From: Eubacteriaceae bacterium ES3
Lineage (GTDB): Bacteria > Bacillota > Clostridia > Eubacteriales > Eubacteriaceae
Assembly (NCBI GenBank): GCA_030586155.1
Contig: CP130741.1
Span: 862,680-926,679 of the forward strand
Direction: 5' to 3'
Length of the DNA: 64,000 nt
Of the stretch, positions 17,968 through 27,522 are shown piece by piece. A program made the translations under genes and the position numbers. Numbering within the stretch: position 1 is the first letter of the stretch; every line of letters begins with the position of its first letter. The notes under the pieces were generated by a model that worked only from the letters and a program-made list of their open reading frames with translations, made no database searches and was not told the DNA's origin.

Positions 17968-20900
17968 GTGATGGAAAATAGAATGACAAAACAATTTACA
18001 CATTTACATGTACATACAGAATATAGTTTGCTTGATGGATTCGGCCGGATTGAACACCTGGTGAAATCAGTTGTAGACCAGGGGATGGAAAGTGTCGCTC
18101 TGACGGATCATGGTGTTCTGTTTGGTGCGGTTGATTTTTATCGTACCTGCCTAAAATATGGGGTTCATCCTGTAATTGGCTGTGAAGTTTATGTTGCTTC
18201 TCGTCGCCTTGATCAGAAAGAATCACATTTTGATAAAGAAAGTGCCCATCTTATTTTATTGGCCGAGAATAACCAGGGATACAAAAACCTGATGAAAATT
18301 GTCTCAAAGGGCTATATTGACGGTTTTTATTATAAGCCACGAGTCGATCATGACTGCTTGCGAAAATATAGTGACGGGATTATTTGCCTGTCAGCCTGTG
18401 TGGCGGGAGAGATCCCAGCTCTGATTATTAATAATGAAATCAGCAAAGCAGAAGAAATTTGTCGGCTTTATCAGGATATTTTTGGCAAAGGCAATTTTTT
18501 CCTGGAAATTCAGGACCATCGCTTGAGAAATGAAGCGTTGGTTAATGAACGGCTTAAAGAAATCGGGAAAAAACTTTCCATTCCGTTAGTTGCAACCAAC
18601 GATGTTCACTATATTAATAAAAATGATGCAGAAAATCATGACATTCTTCTATGTATTCAGATGGGGACTAATGTAAAGGATGAAAAAAGGATGCGTTTTC
18701 CCAATCAGGAATTTTATTTAAAAAGCACTGAGGAGATGGCACGTCTTTTTATTGATGTCCCTGAGGCGATCGAAAATTCCAATCTTATTGCCAGAAGATG
18801 CCAGGTTCACTTTGATTTGGAAGAAACACATCTCCCAGTTTTTGAATTGCCTGATGGTGAAACCGCAGCACATTATCTTAAAGCAAAATGTCTGGAAGGT
18901 CTGAAAAAAAAGTATGGCGAATTGACCAGTGAGATTATAGAACGGGTTGGCTACGAGCTTGATGTTATTCATACCATGGGTTTTGATGATTATTTTCTAA
19001 TCGTCTGGGATTTTATCAGGTATGCCAAAGAGAACAATATAATGGTTGGTCCAGGTCGGGGTAGTGCTGCCGGGAGCCTGGTCGCATATGGGCTGGATAT
19101 TACCACCGTCGATCCGATCAGGTACAGCCTGCTGTTTGAACGTTTCTTAAACCCGGAACGGGTTACCATGCCGGATATTGATGTGGATTTCTGTTATGAA
19201 CGGCGTCAGGAAGTGATCGATTATGTTGTAGACCGATATGGCGGCGACCGAGTGGCACAAATAATTACTTTTGGAACTATGGCTGCCCGAGGTTCAATCC
19301 GGGATGTGGGTCGGGCAATGGACCTGCCTTATAGCTTTGTTGATAGGGTTGCTAAAGAGATTCCTCAACATCCAGGGAAAAATGTCACGATTAAAACTGC
19401 TCTTGAAGAAAATCCTGAACTAAAAAAAATGCAGGAAGCGGATTCTCAGATCAAAAATTTGCTGCAGACAGCTCAGTCTATTGAAGGTTTATCCCGCCAT
19501 GCCTCAACCCATGCAGCTGGAGTGGTGATTTCTGATTTACCCTTGGTCGAGTATATTCCTCTTTATCGCAATGGCGATGTAATCACCACACAATTTACGA
19601 TGGGACTCTTAGAAGATTTAGGCCTTTTAAAGATGGATTTTCTGGGGCTTAGAACATTGACGGTAATTCGTGATACGCTAGAAAACATTACGAACGCCAA
19701 AAAGCTCTGTCCTGATCTCGCCCGTATTGAAATGAACGATCAGAATGTGTTTGCTATGCTTTCAAAAGGCGATACATTAGGTGTTTTTCAATTGGAGAGT
19801 CGGGGAATGCAGCAGTTTGTCAAAGAATTGCAGCCGGATAATTTTGAAGATATTATTGCCGGTATCTCTTTATATCGACCGGGACCAATGGAGCAGATTC
19901 CCCGTTATATACATAATAAAAAGAACCCGGCTGATGTAGCTTATTTACACCCAATGCTTGAGCCAATTCTCAATGTTACTTACGGCTGTATGGTTTACCA
20001 GGAGCAGGTTATGCAGATTTTCAGAGATCTGGCCGGCTTTTCCAAGGGACGTAGTGATCTTGTCAGACGAGCCATGTCCAAGAAAAAACAATCAGTTATG
20101 GATGCGGAAGGCCACGTTTTTGTGTATGGTGAAACGGATGAAAACGGTAATATTATCGTTGAGGGTGCGATTAGAAGAGGAGTTCCTGAAAAGACGGCTA
20201 AAGATTTATATGAGGAAATGAAAGATTTTGGGAACTACGCCTTTAATAAATCCCATGCGGCTGCTTATGCAGTAATCGCTTATCAGACAGCCTGGTTAAA
20301 ATATCACTATCCACAGGAATTTATGGCTGCCCTAATGTCAAGTGTGATGGATGATGAAAAAAAAGTAGCAAAATATATAGATGATTGCCGAAAAATGAGT
20401 ATTCATGTTCTGCCACCAGGTGTCAATGTCAGTTTTGAGAAATTCAGTGTTTCAGCCACCTCAATCTGTTTTGGATTGGGCGCGGTTAAAGGGCTGGGTA
20501 AAAATGCAATTGAATCGATTATCATGGCACGTGAGCTGGAAGGCGAATTTAAAGGATTCAGAGATTTTTGTGAAAGAGTTGACTTGAAGTTATTGAACAA
20601 ACGCTGTATTGAAAGCCTGATTAAAGGAGGAGCCTTTGATTTTACCGGTTCTTCCAGGGCTCAGCTTTTGTCGGATTCAGAACGGATTATCGAACAGGTC
20701 CAAGTAGAGAAGAAAGACCGTTTATCCGGTCAGATCTCATTGTTGGAGTTGGATGCTTTGGGAGGTGGTCAGAATCTTGTCAGTATGAAAGAAGAGCATT
20801 TTCCAAAAGTTGATCCATTTTCTAAAGAAGAACGTCTGGCTTTGGAAAAAGAAGTTTTGGGTCTTTATGTAACAGGTCATCCATTAGATCAATATGAAGA

Positions 20901-21525
20901 AATCTTAAAAAAGACCGTTAACTTGTTTTCAAATATGGTAGATAATGATCAGGAGCTTGAAGAAGCGGGATTTTCAAATGGTGTAATGGTAAGTATCGGC
21001 GGACTGATTCAGGAATTGAAGCCGATGATGACAAAAAAGGGCCAGATGATGTGTTTTATGACAATCGAAGATTTATACGGCAAAATTGAAGTTGTGGTTT
21101 TTCCCAGAATTTATGAGTCTTATCGGCGGTATCTGAAAATGGATCAACCGGTCATCGTTAAAGGAAAGATCAGTTACAACGAAGAAACCAGCGCCTCGGT
21201 GCTGGCAGATCAAATTTTTCCGATCGGAGAAATCTCCAAACATAAGAACAGTGTTCAGGAAGAAAAAGCAGTTTATTCGCTTAATGATAAAGAGAAGAAA
21301 ACAAAAAAGTTATTCTTAAAATTCTCAGATTACAGTCAGAAGTATTTAATTGACAAGGTTAAGAAAGTACTGGTTCAATTTCCAGGGGAAATGCCAGTCA
21401 TATTATATTTTGAAAAAGAAAACACTCGTTTTGGTGCTAGCCGGGAAATGTGGGTTCGTTTAGATGAACGCCTGATCAGGGAGCTTGAAACAATTCTAGG
21501 TGATCAGAATGTGGAGGTAAATTAA
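17968..21525 (+). CDS. dnaE: DNA polymerase III alpha subunit, DnaE type
   Basis: 1185 residues. This replicative C-family polymerase has an N-terminal PHP domain (HLHVHTEYSLLDG, LTDHGVLFGA), the polymerase core with PGRGSAAGSLVAYGL and the catalytic aspartates in PDIDVDFCYERR. The fingers region includes YRPGPMEQIPRYI and VYQEQVMQI, and NKSHAAAYAVIAYQTAWLKYHYP lies before the tandem helix-hairpin-helix and the C-terminal OB fold (about 990-1080). The 3'-5' exonuclease insertion of PolC is absent, so this is DnaE. The start is uncertain: GTG 17968, ATG 17971 and ATG 17983 are all possible; GAGG at 17951 is rather far, and the family N-terminus would fit ATG 17983 well. pfkA starts directly at the base after its stop. 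Confidence 0.95.
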   Translation: MMENRMTKQFTHLHVHTEYSLLDGFGRIEHLVKSVVDQGMESVALTDHGVLFGAVDFYRTCLKYGVHPVIGCEVYVASRRLDQKESHFDKESAHLILLAENNQGYKNLMKIVSKGYIDGFYYKPRVDHDCLRKYSDGIICLSACVAGEIPALIINNEISKAEEICRLYQDIFGKGNFFLEIQDHRLRNEALVNERLKEIGKKLSIPLVATNDVHYINKNDAENHDILLCIQMGTNVKDEKRMRFPNQEFYLKSTEEMARLFIDVPEAIENSNLIARRCQVHFDLEETHLPVFELPDGETAAHYLKAKCLEGLKKKYGELTSEIIERVGYELDVIHTMGFDDYFLIVWDFIRYAKENNIMVGPGRGSAAGSLVAYGLDITTVDPIRYSLLFERFLNPERVTMPDIDVDFCYERRQEVIDYVVDRYGGDRVAQIITFGTMAARGSIRDVGRAMDLPYSFVDRVAKEIPQHPGKNVTIKTALEENPELKKMQEADSQIKNLLQTAQSIEGLSRHASTHAAGVVISDLPLVEYIPLYRNGDVITTQFTMGLLEDLGLLKMDFLGLRTLTVIRDTLENITNAKKLCPDLARIEMNDQNVFAMLSKGDTLGVFQLESRGMQQFVKELQPDNFEDIIAGISLYRPGPMEQIPRYIHNKKNPADVAYLHPMLEPILNVTYGCMVYQEQVMQIFRDLAGFSKGRSDLVRRAMSKKKQSVMDAEGHVFVYGETDENGNIIVEGAIRRGVPEKTAKDLYEEMKDFGNYAFNKSHAAAYAVIAYQTAWLKYHYPQEFMAALMSSVMDDEKKVAKYIDDCRKMSIHVLPPGVNVSFEKFSVSATSICFGLGAVKGLGKNAIESIIMARELEGEFKGFRDFCERVDLKLLNKRCIESLIKGGAFDFTGSSRAQLLSDSERIIEQVQVEKKDRLSGQISLLELDALGGGQNLVSMKEEHFPKVDPFSKEERLALEKEVLGLYVTGHPLDQYEEILKKTVNLFSNMVDNDQELEEAGFSNGVMVSIGGLIQELKPMMTKKGQMMCFMTIEDLYGKIEVVVFPRIYESYRRYLKMDQPVIVKGKISYNEETSASVLADQIFPIGEISKHKNSVQEEKAVYSLNDKEKKTKKLFLKFSDYSQKYLIDKVKKVLVQFPGEMPVILYFEKENTRFGASREMWVRLDERLIRELETILGDQNVEVN

Positions 21526-22482
21526 ATGCGTATTGGTGTACTGACTAGTGGAGGAGATGCTCCTGGAATGAACGCGGCGATTCGTGCTGTAGTCCGAACG
21601 GCAATTTATAACAATATCGAAGTTTATGGGATTCAACGCGGTTACTCGGGTTTACTTGAAAAGGAGATCGTACCACTTAATGTGTATTCAGTTGCAGATA
21701 TTATTCAAAAAGGCGGGACGATTCTAAGAACTTCACGAAGTGATTTTTTTGCAACAGAAGCTGGAAAAAAGGCAGGGGCAGCAGTACTGTCAGAATATGG
21801 GATCGATCATCTGATAATTATTGGCGGGGACGGTAGTCTTAGTGGGGCATTAGCGCTCGAGGCTCTTGGCTGCAGCGTTATAGGGATTCCTGGTACCATT
21901 GACAATGATCTGGGTTGTAGTGATTACACCATCGGGTTTGATACTGCAGTGACAACTGCATTGGATGCGATCGGCAAAATCCGTGATACCACATATTCTC
22001 ATAATCGGATAAATGTGATCCAGGTAATGGGACGTAAGTGCGGTGACATAGCTTTATATTCTGGTTTAAGCGGTGGTGCGGAAGCAATGATTTTGCCGGA
22101 AGTGGATACGGATCTGGATGCTATTTGTGAGCGACTTTTAATCGGTAAAGATCGTGGTAAGTTGCATAGTATTGTAATGCTTGCTGAAGGCTGCGGCGAT
22201 TATTTCAGTTACTGTGAAAAAATACAGGAAAAAACCCAGGTTACTACTAAGGGGACAAATCTTGGGTATATACAAAGAGGGGGAAGTCCCTCAAACGAGG
22301 ATCGTAATCTGGCCAGTTTTATGGGTTTTCATGCAATTGAAGCTTTGCTTCGACAAGAAAGTGGACGGGTAATCGTTCAACAAAAAGGCGAATACCTGGC
22401 AGTTCCCCTAAAAGAAGCGTTGGAAATGCCAAAAGTATTTAGGCAGGATATGTATGATATAGCATCGATTTTATCGATATAA
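21526..22482 (+). CDS. pfkA: ATP-dependent 6-phosphofructokinase
   Basis: 318 residues, the bacterial type-A size. It commits fructose-6-phosphate to glycolysis. Features are LTSGGDAPGMNAAIRAVVR (ATP loop), GGDGSLSGA, the catalytic PGTIDNDLGCSDYTIGFDTA, and VMGRKCGDIALYSGL with GGAEAMILPE. NLGYIQRGGSPSNEDR lies near the end. A glycine before the aspartate in GGDGS marks the ATP-dependent rather than the pyrophosphate type. ATG 21526 follows the dnaE stop with no gap, with GGAGG inside the end of dnaE, so the two are coupled. pyk follows 20 bases later; dnaE-pfkA-pyk is a common Firmicutes grouping. Confidence 0.96.
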   Translation: MRIGVLTSGGDAPGMNAAIRAVVRTAIYNNIEVYGIQRGYSGLLEKEIVPLNVYSVADIIQKGGTILRTSRSDFFATEAGKKAGAAVLSEYGIDHLIIIGGDGSLSGALALEALGCSVIGIPGTIDNDLGCSDYTIGFDTAVTTALDAIGKIRDTTYSHNRINVIQVMGRKCGDIALYSGLSGGAEAMILPEVDTDLDAICERLLIGKDRGKLHSIVMLAEGCGDYFSYCEKIQEKTQVTTKGTNLGYIQRGGSPSNEDRNLASFMGFHAIEALLRQESGRVIVQQKGEYLAVPLKEALEMPKVFRQDMYDIASILSI

Positions 22483-22502
22483 ATATTGAAATGAGGGTTA
22501 AT

Positions 22503-24245
22503 ATGAAAAAAACTAAAATAGTATGTACATTAGGACCGGCTACAGATTCCACAGATTTGTTAAAGGAATTGATATTGAATGGAATGAATGTAGCGCGGCT
22601 AAACTTTTCTCACGGTAGCCATGAAGAACATGCTGAAAGAATAAACCGGGTTAAAGAAGTTAGAAAAGAGCTGGGTATTCCGGTGGCAATTATGCTTGAT
22701 ACTAAGGGGCCGGAAATCAGAACTGGTGAATTGACTGAAGGAAAAGTTGAACTGGTTAAAGGCGAGAATGTTGTATTAACCAGTGAAATCATTTCAGGTA
22801 ATAAGGATAGAGTAAGCATTTCTTACATTAATTTACCAGGTGAACTGAATCCGGGTAATCGAATTCTAATTGATGATGGTCTGATTCAGCTGGAAGTTAA
22901 AAGTATTGAAGGGTCTGAAATAAATTGTGAAATTCTTAATGGCGGAACACTTGGAAGCCGTAAGAGTATTAATATACCGGATGTAAATATTGAACTTCCA
23001 GCTATTACAGAAAAGGATAAAGAAGATATTATTTTCGGCATTCAACAGAAGATTGACTTTGTCGCCGCTTCTTTTGTTCGAAAACCCCAGGATGTTCTGG
23101 AGATCAGAAAAGTGCTTGAGAAAAACGGTGGAGACCTAATTAACATTATTTCTAAAATTGAAAATCGCGAAGGTGTTGAAAAAATAGATAAGATTTTGGC
23201 CGTTTCTGATGGAATCATGGTAGCCAGAGGTGATCTTGGTGTTGAAATACCAGCTGAGGAAGTCCCGCTTGTCCAAAAAAGTATTATCCGTAAATGCAAT
23301 TTGTTGGGAAAACCGGTTATAACGGCGACTCAAATGCTGGATTCAATGATGCGAAACCCTCGTCCAACCCGTGCGGAAGTGGGAGATGTGGCCAATGCAG
23401 TATTTGACGGAACCGATGCAGTAATGCTGTCAGGGGAAACTGCGGCTGGTTCTTATCCACTGGAAGCGGTAAAAACCATGAATAATATCGTCATCCAAAG
23501 CGAAGATTCGGAGGAATATGACAGACGTAAAAAGCCCGATCATGGCGAATTAAGTATCACCAATGCTGTCAGTGAGGGAGCCTGTCAAATAGCCAGTCAG
23601 TTAGATGCAAAATCGATTGTGGCGGCAACTTCATCGGGTCATACAGCCCGCATGATTTCAAAATATCGACCAGATTGCAGTATTTTAGCCGTAACCGATA
23701 AGGTTTCGACAGTCAGGCGTCTGGCTTTAGTCTGGGGAGTGGATTGCATCTATATTCCGGAATTTAAAGATACTGACAGCATGATTGTGGATTCAGTTAA
23801 GCAGGCTGTGGCTTTAGATTATGTTTGCTTTGGTGACATTGTTGTGGTTGCTGCCGGAGTACCTTTAGGTGTTCAGGGGAATACCAATATGATAAAAGTA
23901 CATACGGTGGGTAATGCAATTATTAGTGGTGTTGGAATTGGCAAGAAAGCTGTCACTGGCAATGCAAAACTGATCACTGCAGCAAATATGGAGGATTTTG
24001 AAGAAGGCGATATTCTGGTCGTTCAGGCATTAACACCGGATATCAGTGCGATTCTTCCTAAAGCATCAGCAATCATTACAGAAGAAGGTGGTTTAAGTTC
24101 TGAGGGAGCGATTGCTGGCCTGCATTATGATATTCCTGTTATTGTCAATGTACTAAAAGCACTGGAATTAATCGAACACGGAAAACTAATTTCCATCGAC
24201 CCCAAACGCGGCATGATCTACCAGGGGCGTGTGAAGATGATGTAA
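22503..24245 (+). CDS. pyk: Pyruvate kinase with C-terminal PEP-utilising domain
   Basis: 580 residues. It makes ATP and pyruvate from phosphoenolpyruvate. Residues 1 to about 470 are the usual enzyme: KTKIVCTLGPATDS, ARLNFSHGSHEEH, DTKGPEIRTGEL, and the signature KIENREGVEKIDKI with MVARGDLGVEIP. The extra C-terminal about 100 residues are a PEP-utiliser mobile domain (ITEEGGLSSEGAIAGLHYDIPVIV), as in Bacillus and Geobacillus enzymes. In this copy the phosphorylatable His is not seen in GGLSSEGA (usually GGxTSHAA), so the domain probably cannot carry phosphate. ATG 22491 overlaps the ribosome site TGAGGG; ATG 22503 is the start. The hairpin at 24263-24335 would end transcription. Confidence 0.95.
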   Translation: MKKTKIVCTLGPATDSTDLLKELILNGMNVARLNFSHGSHEEHAERINRVKEVRKELGIPVAIMLDTKGPEIRTGELTEGKVELVKGENVVLTSEIISGNKDRVSISYINLPGELNPGNRILIDDGLIQLEVKSIEGSEINCEILNGGTLGSRKSINIPDVNIELPAITEKDKEDIIFGIQQKIDFVAASFVRKPQDVLEIRKVLEKNGGDLINIISKIENREGVEKIDKILAVSDGIMVARGDLGVEIPAEEVPLVQKSIIRKCNLLGKPVITATQMLDSMMRNPRPTRAEVGDVANAVFDGTDAVMLSGETAAGSYPLEAVKTMNNIVIQSEDSEEYDRRKKPDHGELSITNAVSEGACQIASQLDAKSIVAATSSGHTARMISKYRPDCSILAVTDKVSTVRRLALVWGVDCIYIPEFKDTDSMIVDSVKQAVALDYVCFGDIVVVAAGVPLGVQGNTNMIKVHTVGNAIISGVGIGKKAVTGNAKLITAANMEDFEEGDILVVQALTPDISAILPKASAIITEEGGLSSEGAIAGLHYDIPVIVNVLKALELIEHGKLISIDPKRGMIYQGRVKMM

Positions 24246-24250
24246 GAACA

Positions 24251-24391
24251 ATGAAGCCAGGCAAAGAAAAAATAGAAGAGTCCCATGCATTCAAGTGTAA
24301 CTTGAAAATGCATGGGACTCTTCTATTTTTTCTTTATCGGGCGAAGCCCGATATGAGTTGTGGAGACGGCCACAACGAATAGCCTGGCTGA
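24251..24391 (+). repeat. Four-helix junction element, site A copy 1
   Basis: Starts AATGAAGCC like the other sites. Outer stem GCCAGGC (24256-24262) with GCCTGGC (24382-24388). The long hairpin at 24263-24335 has two 29-base arms plus an inner CAAGT/ACTTG stem. The third hairpin is ATCGGGC-GAA-GCCCGAT (24336-24352). The fourth, GTTGTGG/CCACAAC (24357-24376), is flanked by GA on each side. The long hairpin ends in CTATTTTTTCTTT and probably terminates pyk. Confidence 0.8.
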
Positions 24392-24600
24392 GGTAAGTAT
24401 AACGAACACTGCAAATACCGAGAGCCATGCATTCAAGTGTAACTTGAAAATGCATGGGACTCTTCTATTTTTTCTTTATCGGGCGAAGCCCGATATGAGT
24501 TGTGGAGACAGCCACAACGAATAGCCTGGTTGAGGTAAGTATAACAAACAAAGCAAATACCAAGCCCCATGCATTCAAGTGTAACTTGAAAATGCATGGC
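24283..24600 (+). repeat. 142-bp tandem repeat, 2.2 copies, containing the site A element
   Basis: The unit beginning CCATGCATTCAAGTG starts at 24283, 24425 and 24567, exactly 142 bases apart. The two full copies differ at only a few bases. The third stops after its 34-base hairpin, right at the stop codon of the minus-strand lipoprotein gene. The region 24246-24602 holds nothing else. Confidence 0.93.
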
Positions 24601-24602
24601 CA

Positions 24603-25736
24603 CTACTCTAACTGATAGACCATCTGATAGACTTCAGATATAACGCGGGAGTTATAACTTTCTGTATTATCAGTATTACGTTCAACAGAAAAGAAAAGTA
24701 CTGACTGAAATGGGTGGCAGACAATATTGGAACTTAAATTAATCGGGGCCGTTAATTGAATCGGATTTTCACCATTACGATCCATTATCCAGATTGACTG
24801 ACTTTTCGAATCCTTGTTACTGGTTGAAGTTTGGGTATAGATGATGTTTTCTGCGCTTGGTGTAAATTGAGCACTGCCAAATGTACCAGTTGTCAGAACT
24901 GTCGGCTTACTGTGATTAAGCTGCCAAATACAGATGTTTTGGCTGTCACCGCTGTTCCTGATAAAAAGGATCTGATTGTTGAGCGTATCAATATTAAAAT
25001 TCGAGACATTTTCACTAATCAGGATTGGCGAAAGCTCGTTTGAATCATCAGGAATTTGTGCGTAATACAGGTTGCTTTTATCTTCGGCAGCAGGGTTGGA
25101 GGCGATAAAAACAAAACCGGATTCATCATCAATATAACCGACTTGAAGCAAGGTATCGTTATCGGGGTTTTTAAAGACTGTACGATTACCGGTGTTGTCT
25201 GAAAGAATCAGTTCATTGCTGTTATTACCATAAACCACTTTGCCCTGGTCAGCAATGCCAAAATTGGGGACGACATTTTCTTCCGGATCAGAAATAACTC
25301 GGGTAATACTTTTGTTTACATCAGACCAGATTAGTTGAACATCAGTAGTAGTTGATTCAGAATTAGCAGTTGCTTCGATATAGTAAATACCAGTATCATA
25401 TGAATCGTAAACTGCTGAAGACTGATGTTTGTCAGTTGTCACAAAATTGGTCAGTTGAAAATTGTTGGTGTCAAGGATACTAACAGAGTAAGGGACGGTT
25501 GGATTGAGAACAATCAAATTGGAGCCGCTGTAGCTGATATCCTGAACGATACCAGTAGAAATAGACTGATAGCTGATTATCGTAGACTCCAATGGGTTAT
25601 TTGTTTCACTGTTCTGATCATCCTGCAGAACGACCGGAACATTATATGGAAAAAGAATATTCTGGCAACCGCTGGCAGCCAGAAGATAAAAAAACATCAG
25701 TAGACTGACTAACAAAAGCTTTTTAAAGTGTATCAT
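24603..25736 (-). CDS. Lipoprotein with TolB-like beta-propeller repeats
   Basis: 377 residues. The N-terminus MIHFKKLLLVSLLMFFYLLAASGC is a signal peptide ending in a lipobox-like ASGC, so the mature protein is probably a lipid-anchored extracellular protein. The body has repeated short segments of the WD40/TolB type such as FTPSAENIIYTQTS, SIWIMDRNGENPIQL and NIVCHPFQSVLFF, consistent with a beta-propeller. No enzyme motif is visible. Start: ATG 25751 is in frame but contains the ribosome site GGAGG; ATG 25736 follows at good spacing. The gene overlaps the end of the histidine kinase gene by 14 bases, so it is in the same operon and could be an accessory sensor. Specific function unknown. 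Confidence 0.8.
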   Translation of the reverse strand: MIHFKKLLLVSLLMFFYLLAASGCQNILFPYNVPVVLQDDQNSETNNPLESTIISYQSISTGIVQDISYSGSNLIVLNPTVPYSVSILDTNNFQLTNFVTTDKHQSSAVYDSYDTGIYYIEATANSESTTTDVQLIWSDVNKSITRVISDPEENVVPNFGIADQGKVVYGNNSNELILSDNTGNRTVFKNPDNDTLLQVGYIDDESGFVFIASNPAAEDKSNLYYAQIPDDSNELSPILISENVSNFNIDTLNNQILFIRNSGDSQNICIWQLNHSKPTVLTTGTFGSAQFTPSAENIIYTQTSTSNKDSKSQSIWIMDRNGENPIQLTAPINLSSNIVCHPFQSVLFFSVERNTDNTESYNSRVISEVYQMVYQLE

Positions 25737-27522
25737 CTTTAGTTCCTCCATAGATCAGTTCTTCGAGGATTGGCAGGGTAACGATAATATTGGTCCCTTC
25801 ACCAACAACGCTCTCTATGTGGATCTGACCATCGTGTTTTTCAACGATCTGTTTAACAATATAAAGACCGAGACCAGACCCGCCTTCACCAGGACCGCGG
25901 GAGCGGTCTTCTTCAACACGGTAGAAGGCATTGAAGATCCGGTTTTGTTCAATATCAGAAATACCAGGACCATAATCTCTGATTGACACATTGATATGCT
26001 GGTCCTCAATAGTTGAGACCACATCTATGATATCGCCCGGGTTGGAATATTTAATAGCATTGTGGATTATATTGATAAAAACCTGTTGCAGTCGATCATA
26101 ATCGCCAAGAATTTCAGGCAGGTCTTCAGAACGATAGTTAATTTCAACCTCCGATTGTGCGGCCTTTATTTGCATTTGTTCGACAACTTCAGATAAAAGG
26201 ATAACAATGTTCAGATTTGTTTTCTTAAAATCAAACTCTGCCTTATCGACTTTATTAGCATTTAAAAGGGTGTCAACCAGACGTAAAAGTCGGTGACCCT
26301 CGCGGTTGATAGTGTTAAGCGATCGGTTTAAAATTTCAGGGTCGACTACCTGCCGTCTGGTAAGCATATCAGTGTAACCAATAATAGTTGTCAATGGGGT
26401 TCTTAATTCATGAGAAACGCTGCTGATAAATTTGCGCTGTTCGTCTTGAATATGCTTGGCGGCAGTCATATTTCTGATAATAATCATGTAATTTTCTTCA
26501 AAGCCTTTTTCACGGATGGGACTGCCGATCAGGAGCAGGTTACGGTCATTGCAGTCTATATCTTCCTGAATATGGTCTTTACCATTTTTGAGACGATCAA
26601 AAATATCTCTAAGAAAGGACTGATATTGAAAATCATAAATACTTTTTGGATTACTGACGTTAAAATAAGTCTTGATATAACGGTTTGAGGTAATGATATT
26701 ACCGTTTCGATCAAGTGCTAAAAGACCATCATCAAGAGAAGCAAGGACTCCGGCTAGGCGCTTTCTTTCGGAATCAAGCTGAATAATCATGCTGTTGTTA
26801 TTGGTAATCATCCCATTAAAAGCTTTTGTCAGTTCTCCTATTTCATCTTCGTGCTTATAATAAATCGCCAGATTATAGTTGCCTTCGTTAATTTCTTCTG
26901 AGATTTTTGTCAGGTCTTTGATCGGGCGGATGAAATTATTGGCAAAAAGAAAAGATGTGACTGCAATAGCGATTAGTGCTATGCTGCTGCTAACCCACAT
27001 AAAAAAGGCGACATGGCTTAAAAAAACATCCATGTCCCGCAGCGAGTAGACAAATCCAAGATAGCCAATCAGTGTTTCGTCAACTGAAATAGGGGCAGTA
27101 AAATAGGCGTAAGTAGTGTTATTGATTTTTTTTAGGGTAAAAACCGGCGCATTTTCTTTACGTGAAAGATTAACTTCAGTATCCAGGCTGGCTGAGGTTG
27201 TTAGTGTACTGGAATCGGCAATCAGAACACCATTTGCGTCATATAATAACGTGCGGGTAGATTCTGTTGCCGATATAGTATGACCCAAATACAGGCTGTT
27301 GCTGATAAAACTGTTTTCCAGGGAGGAATCATCAGAAATGTTTTTTAATTCCTGACTGATATACAGAGTCGAATCCTTGGAAATTTCCATCAGCAAATTT
27401 TTTGTCTGATTAATGTAATAGTAGGAAGTTCCCTGATAGACACAAAACAGGATAAACAGAAAGGAAAAAGAGAACAGCAAAAAGTTGTAGAGGATAATTC
27501 GCGCACGATAGGTGAGATGCAT
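25723..27522 (-). CDS. Membrane sensor histidine kinase, PhoR/WalK type
   Basis: 599 residues. A membrane segment at about 10-30 is followed by an extracellular sensor region to about 165 (Cache-like, with YDANGVLIADSS). A second membrane segment lies at about 168-192. HAMP follows (FIRPIKDLTKISEEI), then a PAS domain (LDDGLLALDRNGNIITSN). The dimerisation domain holds the phosphoryl-accepting His in SSVSHELRTPLTTIIGYTDML, and the ATPase domain has HNAIKYSNPGD, DYGPGI and GGSGLGLYIVKQIVEKH. Its ATG follows the response regulator stop with no gap. The partner is the OmpR-type regulator just upstream. The stimulus cannot be read from sequence; cell wall stress (WalK-like) or phosphate (PhoR-like) are both possible. 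Confidence 0.93.
   Translation of the reverse strand: MHLTYRARIILYNFLLFSFSFLFILFCVYQGTSYYYINQTKNLLMEISKDSTLYISQELKNISDDSSLENSFISNSLYLGHTISATESTRTLLYDANGVLIADSSTLTTSASLDTEVNLSRKENAPVFTLKKINNTTYAYFTAPISVDETLIGYLGFVYSLRDMDVFLSHVAFFMWVSSSIALIAIAVTSFLFANNFIRPIKDLTKISEEINEGNYNLAIYYKHEDEIGELTKAFNGMITNNNSMIIQLDSERKRLAGVLASLDDGLLALDRNGNIITSNRYIKTYFNVSNPKSIYDFQYQSFLRDIFDRLKNGKDHIQEDIDCNDRNLLLIGSPIREKGFEENYMIIIRNMTAAKHIQDEQRKFISSVSHELRTPLTTIIGYTDMLTRRQVVDPEILNRSLNTINREGHRLLRLVDTLLNANKVDKAEFDFKKTNLNIVILLSEVVEQMQIKAAQSEVEINYRSEDLPEILGDYDRLQQVFINIIHNAIKYSNPGDIIDVVSTIEDQHINVSIRDYGPGISDIEQNRIFNAFYRVEEDRSRGPGEGGSGLGLYIVKQIVEKHDGQIHIESVVGEGTNIIVTLPILEELIYGGTKDDTL

Noticed and set aside
24336-24382. Hammerhead ribozyme in the repeat element (GAG-stem-CGA pattern)
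   Set aside because: The conserved CUGANGA and GAAA core is not present; only the short GAG and CGA ends resemble it.
24283-24600. Regular repeats that could be read as a CRISPR array
   Set aside because: The repeats are 142 bases, directly tandem, without unique spacers, and no cas gene is nearby.
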